From JAWVFM01 sp963739355 (lineage in GTDB: Bacteria > Actinomycetota > Thermoleophilia > Solirubrobacterales > 70-9), in the NCBI GenBank assembly GCA_963739355.1, contig CAVUAD010000005.1, positions 1 through 64,000 on the forward strand: 64,000 bases of DNA, read 5' to 3'. Shown here in pieces: positions 15,573 to 24,101 of the stretch (position 1 is the stretch's first letter; the number at the start of each line of letters is the position of its first letter). A program made the position numbers and the translations under genes. The notes beneath the pieces were generated by a model. The model saw nothing but the letters and a program-made list of their open reading frames with translations. It was not told where the DNA came from and made no database searches.

Positions 15573-16709
15573 CCCCCCCACACCCGCCACCTCTGCGTTG
15601 GGCTGGCCCGCATCCGCCACCCGGGCGGCGGCGTGACGCCGCGCGGACTCGAGCGGCGTGACGCCGGACTCCCGCGCTTCGGTGAAGACCGAGCCGAGCG
15701 TCGCCTCGATGCCGAGCGCCAGCTCGACCGCGTGCTCCTCCGAGTAGCCCTTCAGCTCCTTGTAGACGTGGATCAGGCCGCCGGCGTTGACGATGAAGTC
15801 CGGTGCGTAGAGGATGCCTCGCGCCGCCAACTCGTCCGCCAGCGACTCGTCGGCGAGCTGGTTGTTCGCGCAGCCGCAGACGATCTCGCAGCGGAGCCTC
15901 GGCACGACGCGGGCGTCGATCGCGCCGCCGAGCGCGCACGGCGCGAGGATGTCGCACTCGACCTCGAGGATGTCCACGGGCTCGACCCAGCGCGCGCCGA
16001 GCTCCTCGGCCACCGCCCGGCAGGCGGTGTTGATGTCGGAAACGACGAGCAGAGCCCCGTCGTCGGCGAGCCGCCGGGCGAGCCCCGAGCCGACGTGGCC
16101 CAGGCCGGCGATGGCGACGGTACGGCCGCTCAGCTCTGAGGTTCCGAACCGTGCGGCGACGCAGGCGCGCATCGCCGACTCGACGCCGAGCGCGGTGAAC
16201 GGGCTCGGGTCGCCCGACCCGCCGTGGACAGCGTCGAGGCCGGTGACGTGGGTTGTCCGTTCGGCGATCACCTCGAGGTCCGCCGGCGTGACGCCGACGT
16301 CCTCGGCCGTGACGTAGCGGCCGTCGAGCGACTCGATGAGGTCGCCGAAGTCGAGCAGGAGTAGGCGGCGCAGGGCCGGGTCCGGCGGGGCCTCCGGCGC
16401 GCAGATGACTCCCTTGCCGCCACCGAGGTCGAGGCCCGCCGAGGCCGCCTTGTAGGTCATGCCGCGCGCCAGGCGAAGCGCGTCCCGCATGGCGTCGGCG
16501 GGGTCGTCGTAGTGCCAGAGACGCAGGCCTCCCAGGGCCGGCCCGATCGCGGTGGAGTGCACCGCGATGCACTGGTAGAGGCCGCTGCGCTCCCCCCTGC
16601 GGACCACGAGCTCCTCGTGCTCCAGCGCGACCGGCGGGATCCCGTTCGGTGTCACCGCCGGCACCTGTCCGTTGGCCCGCGCGGCGGATCGCCGGGCGAC
16701 GACGCTCAT
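15543..16709 (-). CDS. Leucine/branched-chain amino acid dehydrogenase
   Basis: The 388-residue enzyme belongs to the Glu/Leu/Phe/Val dehydrogenase family, Leu/Val-type branch. The substrate domain has IGPALGGLRLWHY and DLGGGKGVI (catalytic lysine). The coenzyme domain has VAIAGLGHVGSGLA followed by VVSDINT, suggesting NAD. Its ATG overlaps the E2 stop (ATGA), so it is the last gene of the bkd-type operon. It would deaminate leucine, valine or isoleucine to the keto acids used by that complex. The last 25 or so residues (from VADAGQPN) are low-complexity and arise from a dispersed repeat; the enzyme core ends before them. Confidence 0.9.
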   Translation of the reverse strand: MSVVARRSAARANGQVPAVTPNGIPPVALEHEELVVRRGERSGLYQCIAVHSTAIGPALGGLRLWHYDDPADAMRDALRLARGMTYKAASAGLDLGGGKGVICAPEAPPDPALRRLLLLDFGDLIESLDGRYVTAEDVGVTPADLEVIAERTTHVTGLDAVHGGSGDPSPFTALGVESAMRACVAARFGTSELSGRTVAIAGLGHVGSGLARRLADDGALLVVSDINTACRAVAEELGARWVEPVDILEVECDILAPCALGGAIDARVVPRLRCEIVCGCANNQLADESLADELAARGILYAPDFIVNAGGLIHVYKELKGYSEEHAVELALGIEATLGSVFTEARESGVTPLESARRHAAARVADAGQPNAEVAGVGGPSGGRGATV

Positions 16710-18016
16710 CGTGCCTCCCAGCCCTCGAGGCGCGCCTTCACCGAGCCGAGGAACCGCGCGGCGATCGCCCCGTCGAGGGCGCGATGGTCCCAGGACATGC
16801 AGAGGCTCGTCATCGGCCGCACGGCAATGGAGTCACCCTGTGCCGACTCCACGACCACGGGCCGCTTGACGATCGCCTCCAGGTCGAGGATCCCGACCTG
16901 GGGCTGGTTGATGATCGGCGTCGCCAGCACCGCGCCGAACTGGCCCGGGTTGGTGATCGTGAACGTGCCGCCCTGGACGTCGTCGGGCTCCAGGCGCTTC
17001 GCCCGCGCGCGCTGGGCGAGGTCCTGGATTCCGGCCGCGAGCCCTTCCAGGCTCAGCCGCTGGGCGCTGCGGATCACGGGAACGATCAGCCCGTCCTCGA
17101 GCGCCACGGCGATGCCGAGGTGGACCTCGTCGTGGTAGACGACCTCCTCGCCCTCGAGCGAAGAGTTAAGCACCGGGAACTCCTGAAGCGTCTCGACCGT
17201 CGCCTGCGCGACGAACGCCAGGTAGGTGAGCTTCACGCCGCGGCGTTCCATGACCGAGCGCAGCTCGGCCCGCCGTCCGGCGACGGCGCCCATGTCGACC
17301 TCGACGATCGTCGTGCAGTGCGCCGAGGTCCGCAGCGACTCGACCATGTGCGCGGCGATCGCCTTGCGCATGGGGGAGAGGGGCTCGCGGGTCCCGGCCA
17401 CCGCCGGCTCCGCGGCGGGCTCATCGGGCCGGTACGGCGACTCGGTATGGAGCGGCCGCGCGGTCTCGGGCTCTGCGGACTGCGGACTCCGGACTCCGGA
17501 CTCCAGATACGCCAGTACGTCCTTCTTGCGGACGCGGCCGCCGACCCCGGTGCCGGTGACCTGGCCGAGGTCGATCGAGTGCTTGGCCGCGAGGCGGCGG
17601 ACGATCGGGCTGTAGTACTCCGAGCGGTCCAATTCCTCGGACTCCGCCGTGGCCGGAGCCTCGGCGGCGGCCCCGTGCTCTTCCGGATGGGCCTGGCCGG
17701 GCTGCGCGCCGGCGTCGATCGTGGCGATCGGCGTGCCGACGTCAACCGTCGTGCCCGCCTCCACGAGGGTCTCCTGGAGGCGGCCGCTCGCCGGCGACGG
17801 GATCTCGACGTCGATCTTGTCGGTGGTGACGTCGCAGATCGTCTCGTCGGCCTCGATCCAGTCGCCGGGGCGCTTGCGCCACTCGAGGATGGTCCCCTCC
17901 GCCACCGACACGCCCATTTGAGGCATTTCGACGACGACCCCGGACCCTGACGCCCCCGGACGCGAAGCGGAGGAGGTGGCGGGCATCTGCTCGTGTTCAG
18001 TAGGAGAGGAGCTCAT
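16706..18016 (-). CDS. Branched-chain keto acid dehydrogenase E2 (dihydrolipoyl acyltransferase)
   Basis: The 436-residue protein is the acyltransferase core of a 2-oxo acid dehydrogenase. The lipoyl domain (about 24-100) carries the lipoylated Lys in TTDKIDVEIPS. The E1/E3-binding domain reads YYSPIVRRLAAKHSIDLGQV with GTGVGGRVRKKDVLAYLE. The catalytic motif is HRALDG (SWDHRALDG). The linker after the binding domain contains VRSPQ, encoded by a short repeat also found in recQ. The start overlaps the E1 beta gene by 20 bp. Gene order with E1 alpha, E1 beta and leucine dehydrogenase points to branched-chain substrates. Confidence 0.93.
   Translation of the reverse strand: MSSSPTEHEQMPATSSASRPGASGSGVVVEMPQMGVSVAEGTILEWRKRPGDWIEADETICDVTTDKIDVEIPSPASGRLQETLVEAGTTVDVGTPIATIDAGAQPGQAHPEEHGAAAEAPATAESEELDRSEYYSPIVRRLAAKHSIDLGQVTGTGVGGRVRKKDVLAYLESGVRSPQSAEPETARPLHTESPYRPDEPAAEPAVAGTREPLSPMRKAIAAHMVESLRTSAHCTTIVEVDMGAVAGRRAELRSVMERRGVKLTYLAFVAQATVETLQEFPVLNSSLEGEEVVYHDEVHLGIAVALEDGLIVPVIRSAQRLSLEGLAAGIQDLAQRARAKRLEPDDVQGGTFTITNPGQFGAVLATPIINQPQVGILDLEAIVKRPVVVESAQGDSIAVRPMTSLCMSWDHRALDGAIAARFLGSVKARLEGWEAR
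17473..17488. repeat. CTGCGGACT direct repeat inside E2, shared with recQ
   Basis: CTGCGGACTGCGGACT is followed by further CCGGACT units. The identical 16 bases occur at 61365-61380 in recQ. Both are read in the same frame on the minus strand as VRSPQ, in a linker between domains. Confidence 0.7.
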
Positions 18017-18992
18017 CGAGAGCCTCCTTCATGTCGTCGGGCTGGGGCAGGACGGCCTGCTCCAGCGGGGGGCTGAACGGGATCGGCACGTCGGCCGCCG
18101 TGAGGCGGCGAACCGGCGCGTCGAGGTCCTCGAACGCCTCCTCGGAGATCAGCGCCGCGACCTCGGCGCCCACCCCGCACGAGCGGGTGGCCTCGTGGGC
18201 GACGAGCACCTTGCCGGTCTTGCGCGCGCTGGCGAGGATGGCCTCGCCGTCGAGCGGGCAGAGGGTGCGGAGGTCGATGACCTCGACGTCCGCGTCCAGC
18301 TCGTCGGCGGCGCCCATCGCCAGCGAGACGGCGGAGCCGTAGGCGATCACGGTTGCCTCCTCGCCGGCCCGTGCGATCCGCGCCTCGCCGATCGGCACGG
18401 CGTAGTCGCCCTCCGGCACCTCGCCGCGAACTCTGCGGTAGAGGCCCTTGTGCTCGAGGAAGCACACCGGGTTGGGGTCGCGGATCGCGCTGACCAGGAG
18501 GCCCTTCGCGTCCGCGGCGGTGGCCGGCGCGACCACCTTCAGGCCCGGCGCCTGCAAGAGCCAGGCCTCCGGGTTCTGGGAGTGGAACGGGCCACCCGAG
18601 AAGCCGCCGCCGGAGGGGAGGCGGACGACGAGCGGCACCGCGACTCCCTGGCGGTAGTGCATCTTCGCCGCGACGTTGACGAGCTGGTCGAACCCGCAGG
18701 AGATGAAGTCGGAGAACTGCATCTCGCAGACCGGGCGCAGGCCCTCGATCGCGGCACCGACGGCCGCGCCGATGATCGCGCTCTCCGCGAGCGGCGTGTC
18801 CATGACGCGCTGCGCCCCGAACTCCTCGAAGAACCCGTCGGTCACCTTGAAGGCACCGCCGAAGGCGCCGATGTCCTCGCCCATGCAGAGCACGGAGCCG
18901 TCGCGGCGCATCTCCTCGCGAAGCGCGTCGGAGATCGCCTCGAGGTAGGTCATCTCGCGGGTCGCCGGCGCGGTGGAAGCGGTGGCCGTCAC
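17997..18992 (-). CDS. Branched-chain keto acid dehydrogenase E1 beta subunit
   Basis: The 331-residue protein matches the beta chain of heterotetrameric 2-oxo acid dehydrogenase E1: MTYLEAISDALREEM, GEDIGAFGGAFKVTDG, DTPLAESAIIGAAVG, and the C-terminal LIDLRTLCPLD-like VIDLRTLCPLD followed by EEAFEDLDAPVRRLTAADVPIPFSP. The GTG start at 18992 is chosen because it overlaps the E1 alpha stop as GTGA and puts the conserved start 14 residues in. It pairs with E1 alpha and contributes to the TPP site. Confidence 0.94.
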   Translation of the reverse strand: MTATASTAPATREMTYLEAISDALREEMRRDGSVLCMGEDIGAFGGAFKVTDGFFEEFGAQRVMDTPLAESAIIGAAVGAAIEGLRPVCEMQFSDFISCGFDQLVNVAAKMHYRQGVAVPLVVRLPSGGGFSGGPFHSQNPEAWLLQAPGLKVVAPATAADAKGLLVSAIRDPNPVCFLEHKGLYRRVRGEVPEGDYAVPIGEARIARAGEEATVIAYGSAVSLAMGAADELDADVEVIDLRTLCPLDGEAILASARKTGKVLVAHEATRSCGVGAEVAALISEEAFEDLDAPVRRLTAADVPIPFSPPLEQAVLPQPDDMKEALDELLSY

Positions 18993-20140
18993 GCTGCCGC
19001 CCTCCCGTTGCCGTTGCCGTTCGAGGCGTGCGACCACCTCGACCACGGCGCCAGGCCGTCGCCGAGCGGCCGCCAGGTGTCCGCGAAGACTCCCTGGAGG
19101 GCAAGGCCGGCGTCGGGCATCGGCGAGGCGAGCGCCGTCGCGGCGCACTCCTCAGCCTCCTTCGTGGCGGACTCGACGATCGAGTCGACGTCCTCCGCGC
19201 TCCACCCGTGCTCGGATACGAGCCGCTCGCGGTAGCGGTCGATCGGGTCGCGCCGTGCCCACTCCTCGCGGAGCTCGGCGGGCACGTAGCTCATGTCGTC
19301 GTGCGCGCCGTGACCGTGCATACGCATGGTCTGGCACTCGATAAGCGTCGGGCCCTCGCCGTCGCGCGCGCGCTCGACCGCCCCCTGCGCCGCCTCGAAG
19401 ACGGCCTCGACGTCGTTGCCGTCGACGACGATGCCGGGAAACCCGTAGGTGTGGGCGCGCTCGACCGGGTCGACAGCGAACTCCAGGTCGTTCGGAGTCG
19501 AGTAGGCGAAGCGGTTGTTCTCGAGCAGGAAGACCACCGGAAGCCGCTGGATCCCGGCGAAGTTCATCGCCTCGTGCCACTGGCCGTTGGCCGTCGAGCC
19601 CTCGCCGAAGAAGGTCATCGCGACCCGTCGCTCGCCGCGGGCCTTCATCGCCAGCGCCAGGCCGTTGGCCACGAGTGCCATGTCCGGGAGCATCGAGACC
19701 ATCCCCACGCAGCCGAGGTCGCGGTCGCCGAAGTGCATGTTGCCGTCCTTGCCGCCGGTGATCCCGCCCGCGCGGCCCATGTAGTTGGCCATGTAGCGGT
19801 CGGGCGTCACTCCGCGTACGAAGTGCGCGCCGAGGTCACGGTGGAGGATGCACATCCTGTCCTCCGGGGCCAGCGCGTACGCGGCTCCCACCGAGATCGC
19901 CTCCTGCCCGCGCCCGTCGTAGAACGAGCCCGGGACCTTGCCCTGCTTGTAGAGCGTCAGTGCGCGCTCCTCCGCGGCCCGCATGAGGGCCATGAACCGC
20001 ATCAGCCTGCCGCGGTCCGAATGGTCGAGCAGATCGCCTCCGGCATGCCCAGGGGTACGCCGCCCGACGACCGCGCTCGCGTCGCTTCTCTCCATTCCCG
20101 TCCGTCCTTTTGGTCGGGGCTCATCCGATGGGATCTCCAT
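18989..20140 (-). CDS. Branched-chain keto acid dehydrogenase E1 alpha subunit
   Basis: The 383-residue subunit binds thiamine diphosphate and decarboxylates the keto acid. The TPP motif is GEGSTANGQWHEAMNFAGIQ through LLENN. GKVPGSFYDGRGQEAISVGAA and HRDLGAHFVRGV are typical of the alpha chain, and MRMHGHGAHDDMSYVP includes the conserved loop. The start may be the ATG at 20140 or an in-frame Met 15 codons later (MERSDASAVV). It is the first gene of E1 alpha-E1 beta-E2-leucine dehydrogenase. The 125-bp gap to the divergent NTF2-like gene must hold its promoter. Confidence 0.93.
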   Translation of the reverse strand: MEIPSDEPRPKGRTGMERSDASAVVGRRTPGHAGGDLLDHSDRGRLMRFMALMRAAEERALTLYKQGKVPGSFYDGRGQEAISVGAAYALAPEDRMCILHRDLGAHFVRGVTPDRYMANYMGRAGGITGGKDGNMHFGDRDLGCVGMVSMLPDMALVANGLALAMKARGERRVAMTFFGEGSTANGQWHEAMNFAGIQRLPVVFLLENNRFAYSTPNDLEFAVDPVERAHTYGFPGIVVDGNDVEAVFEAAQGAVERARDGEGPTLIECQTMRMHGHGAHDDMSYVPAELREEWARRDPIDRYRERLVSEHGWSAEDVDSIVESATKEAEECAATALASPMPDAGLALQGVFADTWRPLGDGLAPWSRWSHASNGNGNGRAAA

Positions 20141-20265
20141 CCGACGGGCCGTGATCTCGCCGCTTTGGGATCTCCTTCGCGGCTCTTACGGACTGATGAC
20201 AGGCGAGGGTTCCGCCTCACCCGCCTATGTATCTCTTGCTACAGCGATTGTAACCCGAACTGAAG

Positions 20266-20817
20266 ATGCCTCAAACACGCATTCGCGCGGCGGTCGCCGC
20301 GCGAATGCGATCATTCGAGGCGGTGGCCACCTCGAACATCGAAATCGTCCGCACCGGACTCGACGCGTACAAGAGCGGGGACCTCGACACGGTTGCCGGG
20401 CTGCTCGCCGAGGACGTCCGCTGGGACGGCATCGGCGGTCAGTCGTGCGCCAACCGCGAGGAGGCAAAGGAGGCGCTGCGGGCCGGCGCGCCTCGTGCGG
20501 CCGGGCTCGAACTGGCCGACGCCGTCCCGTTCGGCACCGACAAGGTGATGGTCTGCCTGGTGCGGCTCGGCGCGGACGAGGACGAGGACGATGCGCCGCC
20601 CGCGCGCATCTACAACGTCGTGAGCTTCGCGGACGAGAAGGTCGTCCGGATGCAGGCCTTCCTGAATCGCCGCGAGGCCGTGCAGGCCGCCCGTGGAGTG
20701 AAGCCCCCGTCACCGGCGGCGGACGCCGGGCCGGCGAAGGCCGGGGGCGGCAAGGGCAAGAAGTCCGTGTGGCGGCGGACTCGGATGAGCCTCGGCCGCG
20801 CGCTGGGCCGCGGCTAG
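20266..20817 (+). CDS. SnoaL/NTF2-like fold protein
   Basis: The 183-residue protein has an NTF2-like cone fold at about residues 22-130: SNIEIVRTGLDAYKSGDLDTVAGLLAEDVRWDG at the start (read in pieces) and FADEKVVRMQAFLNRREAV at the end. Families of this kind include isomerases, cyclases and ligand-binding proteins; no catalytic residues point to one. A basic Lys/Arg-rich tail follows residue 140. The ORF may start later, at the Met at residue 14 (MRSFEAVATS). It is an isolated gene between the bkd operon and the RTX-like cluster. Confidence 0.75.
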   Translation: MPQTRIRAAVAARMRSFEAVATSNIEIVRTGLDAYKSGDLDTVAGLLAEDVRWDGIGGQSCANREEAKEALRAGAPRAAGLELADAVPFGTDKVMVCLVRLGADEDEDDAPPARIYNVVSFADEKVVRMQAFLNRREAVQAARGVKPPSPAADAGPAKAGGGKGKKSVWRRTRMSLGRALGRG

Positions 20818-20821
20818 CGAC

Positions 20822-21859
20822 CTACGGGATCGAGGAGGGGTCCTCGCAGGGCGGCCTGGACAGGTCCTTGTCGTCGCCGCTCCCGCCGCTGCACTCGTCG
20901 TGGCCGGCGCCCGCCTCGAAGCGGTCGTTGTTCTTGCCGCCACGCAGCCGGTCGTTGCCGCCGCCGTCGATCTTCGCGCCGCGGCTCAGGCCCATCATGT
21001 CTCCGATCAGGAGGTCGTTGCCGACGTTGCCGAGCTCGATGTCGAACGCGCCTCCGTAGGCGCGGTCGCCGGCAGCCGCGTCGCCGACGATCGTGTCCGC
21101 GTTGCGGCCGCCGATGAACTTGTCGCTGCCGGTGCCCTTGGCGTCGCCGTTCGCGGCATAGGCGTCGCCCACCATCAGGTCGTCGTTCTTGTCGCCGACC
21201 AGCGTGTCGTCACCGGTGCCCACGGCGAGGCCGCCCTTCGCGTTCGCCTTCGCGTCGCCGATCAGAAGGTCGCTGCCGGACTCGGCCTGGATGTAGTCCT
21301 TGCCGCTGCCCGTGGCGTTCTGACCGATGGCGTCGCCGACCTCGACGTCGCCGCCGGGCCCCGAGTTCATGAAGTCATTGCCGCTGCCGGTGGCGTCGCC
21401 CTTCGGCGCCCAGGCGTCGCCGACCTCGAAGTCGTTGCCGGTCCCGCCGGTGATCGTGTCGTGCGCGGCGCCCGACGCGTTCCCGTCAGCCGACCAGTTG
21501 TCGCCGACGACGATGTCGTTCCCCTTACCCCCTGAGAGATCGTCCTTGCCGGTGCCGCCGATCAGGACGTCGTTGCCCGTGTTGCCGGCGATCGTGTCGT
21601 CGCCGCCACCGCCGCAGATGATGTCGTTGCCCTTGTTGCCCTGGATGCGGTCATGACCGTCGGAGCCCATGATCACGTCGTTGCCCTTGGTGCCGAAGAT
21701 GTAACCGTGGCCGCGCATCGTGACGGCGTGGCCGTAACAGGTCGCGGCGTCATGTGCCTGGCTCTCGCCGACGAGCACCGCGCCGACGATCGCAGCGGCG
21801 AGCACGGCGCTCCAGCGCATGCGCGTGCCTGTCAGCTGCTTGGCCATCGCCCCGTTCAT
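20822..21859 (-). CDS. Secreted RTX-like beta-roll protein, paralogue A
   Basis: The 345-residue protein has an N-terminal signal peptide (about 14-35, ending SQAHDA), then repeats of the calcium-binding nonapeptide type (GGxGxDxI/V), for example GNDVIMGSDGHDRIQG and GNTGNDVLIGGTGKDD. Longer GD(A/N)W-type units of about 30 residues containing GxATGSGxD alternate with them. Cysteines at CYG near the start and ECSGG plus PPCE at the end are shared with the two paralogues, as is the C-terminal SIP. Export by the general pathway is likely, since a Sec-type signal is present and no type I secretion genes are nearby. Function unknown; a surface or matrix structural role is plausible. It is the last of three tandem genes. 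Confidence 0.85.
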   Translation of the reverse strand: MNGAMAKQLTGTRMRWSAVLAAAIVGAVLVGESQAHDAATCYGHAVTMRGHGYIFGTKGNDVIMGSDGHDRIQGNKGNDIICGGGGDDTIAGNTGNDVLIGGTGKDDLSGGKGNDIVVGDNWSADGNASGAAHDTITGGTGNDFEVGDAWAPKGDATGSGNDFMNSGPGGDVEVGDAIGQNATGSGKDYIQAESGSDLLIGDAKANAKGGLAVGTGDDTLVGDKNDDLMVGDAYAANGDAKGTGSDKFIGGRNADTIVGDAAAGDRAYGGAFDIELGNVGNDLLIGDMMGLSRGAKIDGGGNDRLRGGKNNDRFEAGAGHDECSGGSGDDKDLSRPPCEDPSSIP

Positions 21860-21945
21860 CGGCGTACCCGGCGGCGGGCTGAAGGAAAACAGGCGTGTCC
21901 TGGACGCTTGCGGGTGGCGACCTCAGGGCCGCCACGGGGCGGACC

Positions 21946-23043
21946 CTAGGGGATCTGGTGGGTGACCTCGCAGCGCGGGTGCGAGAGGTCCTTGTCCTTG
22001 CCCTTGCTTCCGGAGCAAACGTCCTTGCCCGGGCCGGCGATGAACCTGTCGTCGTTCGCCCCGCCGCGGAGGTTGTCGTTGCCGCCACCGCTCTCCTTCG
22101 CGCCGCGCGAGAGGGCCTGGGTGTCGCCGATCAAGAGGTCGCCGCCGACGTTGCCGAGCTCGACATCGTTCCCGCCGCCGACGGCCTTCTCGCCCGCCGC
22201 CGCGTCGCCCACGATGGTGTCGTCGTTTCGTCCCGCGACGAAGCGGTCGTTCCCGGTTCCGGTCGCCGAGCCCTTTGCCGCGTACGCGTCTCCGTACAGC
22301 TTGTCGTCGTTCTTGTCGCCGACGAGGGTGTCGTTGCCGCTGCCCTTCGCGGTCCCGCCGGACGCGGTCGCCTGCGCGTCACCGACCACGAAGTCGTTTC
22401 CGAACTCGGCTTGGAGGTAGTCCTTGCCGGAGCCCTTTGCGTTCTGGCCCAGGCCGTCTCCGATGATCGTGTCGGCGCCACCTCCGGCGTTGATGAAGTC
22501 GTCCCCTGTCCCGGTCGCGTCGCCGTTCGGAGCCCACGCGTCGCCGATCTCCACGTCCTTACCGGCACCGCTGGTCAGCTTGTCGTCGCCGCTGCCACTG
22601 ACGTTGCCCTTATCGGACCAGTTGTCGCCGATCTCGACGTCGTTGCCGCCGCCGCCCTCGAGGTCGTCCTTGCCGTCGTTGCCGGCCTTGGCGCCCACGG
22701 ACCCGCTGCCGTCATCGCCGATCAGGGTGTCGTTGCCCTTGTTTCCCTGGATGGTGTCGTCGCCGCCACCGCCGCAGATGGTGTCGTTGCCCTTGCCGCC
22801 CTGAATCTTGTCGTCGGCGGCCGAGCCGAGGATGACGTCGTCGGCCTTCGTCCCGGTGATGTTGATGCGGCCGGTGATCGTGACCCGCTTGCCGAAGCAG
22901 GTCGCGGCTACGCCGTGAGCGTGCCCGAGGGGCATCCAGATCGTGAGGCCGGCGACGACGCTCGCTGTCGTCAGCAGCCCGAGGCGCCGGCTAGGGGATG
23001 CTCGAAGTGTTTTCGCAGCGTGGCTTGGATTTGTCTCGGTCAT
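21946..23043 (-). CDS. Secreted RTX-like beta-roll protein, paralogue B
   Basis: The 365-residue protein is organised like its neighbours: a signal sequence (about 20-45, ending GHAHGVA), CFGKRVTITG, a nonapeptide block with IICGGGGDDTIQGNKGND, about ten longer GD-type units, and a C-terminal CSGSKGKDKD with a final Cys. The ATG at 23043 is the first start that gives a complete signal peptide. It lies 53 bp inside the 3' end of paralogue C, an unusually long same-strand overlap. A downstream alternative start would shorten the signal. It carries an extra insertion (DDGSGSVGAKAGNDGKDD) relative to A. Confidence 0.83.
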   Translation of the reverse strand: MTETNPSHAAKTLRASPSRRLGLLTTASVVAGLTIWMPLGHAHGVAATCFGKRVTITGRINITGTKADDVILGSAADDKIQGGKGNDTICGGGGDDTIQGNKGNDTLIGDDGSGSVGAKAGNDGKDDLEGGGGNDVEIGDNWSDKGNVSGSGDDKLTSGAGKDVEIGDAWAPNGDATGTGDDFINAGGGADTIIGDGLGQNAKGSGKDYLQAEFGNDFVVGDAQATASGGTAKGSGNDTLVGDKNDDKLYGDAYAAKGSATGTGNDRFVAGRNDDTIVGDAAAGEKAVGGGNDVELGNVGGDLLIGDTQALSRGAKESGGGNDNLRGGANDDRFIAGPGKDVCSGSKGKDKDLSHPRCEVTHQIP

Positions 23044-24061
23044 GGCCAGAGCCCCCCTCGCATCTGTCGTGTCTCGGTCCCGCGATGAATGTGTCGTTGT
23101 CCTTGCCACCCTGGAGCTTGTCGGCCCCGCCGCCCCTGAGCTTGGTGTGCTTGCTCAAAGCGAAATTGTCGCCGATCAGCAGGTCGTTACCGACGTCACC
23201 GAGCTCGTTGTCCTTGCCGCCGCCCGAGGTCCTGACGCCGGCGGCAGAGTCGCCGACGACGCGGTCGTTGTTCTCGCCGGCGAGGAAGAGGTCGTTGCCG
23301 GTGCCCTTGGCGCTGCCGAAGCGCGCGTAGGCGTCGCCGTAGTCCTTGTCGTTGCCCTTGTCGGAGACCAGCTCGTCGTTGCCCGAGCCCTTCGCCTTGG
23401 CGCCCTTGCCGGTGGCCATCGCGTCCCCGACCAGCATGTCGGGGTCCTCCTCGGACTGGATGTAGTCGTTGCCCTTGCCGGTGGCGGCCGTCCGACCGAG
23501 CGCGTCGCCGATCTCGATGTCGCGGCCGTGCCCGCCGTGAATCGTGTCCTTGCCGGTGCCGGCCGCCGCGCCCTTCTTCGACCAGGCGTCGCCGATCTCC
23601 AGATCGTTGCCGTCGCCGCCGTCGAGCTTGTCCTTGCCGGTGCCGGTGGCCTTGCCGCTGGGTGCGTAGCTGTCGCCGATGAGCTTGTCGTTGCCGCTGC
23701 CGCCGTCGAGCTTGTCGTTGCCACCGGCGCTGCCGCCGTTGCCCGAGTCGCCGATCAGGACGTCGTTGCCCTTGTTGCCGTCGACGTTGTCGTTGCCCTT
23801 GCCGGCGCAGATGATGTCGTTGCCGCCGTTGCCGTTGATCCGGTCGTTGCCGCCGGACCCCTGGATGACGTCGTTGCCGCCGGTGCCGTTGATGGTGCCG
23901 GACCCGGTCATCGTCACCGTCTTGCCGAAGCACTTGGCGGCCCGGTGTGCCTGGCCGGCCGGAAGGCCCACGGCCAGCGCGACGGTGAGCGCCGCGGTTG
24001 TGCACGCAACAGCGATACGAGCGGCCCGCGCGCGGCCACGTCTCGTCTCATCTCCCCGCAC
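22991..24061 (-). CDS. Secreted RTX-like beta-roll protein, paralogue C
   Basis: The 356-residue protein is the first of the tandem trio. It starts with GTG and has a signal segment at about 13-38 ending GQAHRA, then CFGKTVTMTGSG. The nonapeptide block includes GNGGNDIICAGKGND, and the longer units include KGSGNDELVSDKGNDKD. It ends RCEGGSGHDRDKSKPRC and SSIP. The repeat order parallels A and B along the whole length, so the three arose by gene duplication and not by independent repeat expansion. Confidence 0.85.
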   Translation of the reverse strand: MRGDETRRGRARAARIAVACTTAALTVALAVGLPAGQAHRAAKCFGKTVTMTGSGTINGTGGNDVIQGSGGNDRINGNGGNDIICAGKGNDNVDGNKGNDVLIGDSGNGGSAGGNDKLDGGSGNDKLIGDSYAPSGKATGTGKDKLDGGDGNDLEIGDAWSKKGAAAGTGKDTIHGGHGRDIEIGDALGRTAATGKGNDYIQSEEDPDMLVGDAMATGKGAKAKGSGNDELVSDKGNDKDYGDAYARFGSAKGTGNDLFLAGENNDRVVGDSAAGVRTSGGGKDNELGDVGNDLLIGDNFALSKHTKLRGGGADKLQGGKDNDTFIAGPRHDRCEGGSGHDRDKSKPRCENTSSIP

Positions 24062-24101
24062 GCCGCAAGCCTAGCGACTGAGCCTGCGACGCCCGGCGCG
24101 G

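Noticed and set aside
13877..15613. A long open frame antisense to the beta-lactamase-fold gene
   Set aside because: It is a GC-driven shadow; its translation has no family features, while the plus strand has a signal peptide and active-site motifs.
15459..15621. A single large cruciform from the GGTGGCGG inverted arms
   Set aside because: The two arm pairs are interleaved, not nested, so they cannot form one hairpin together; they look like separate copies of a short motif.
20822..24061. RTX toxins with type I secretion
   Set aside because: Signal peptides are N-terminal and no ABC/MFP/TolC secretion genes or toxin domains are nearby.
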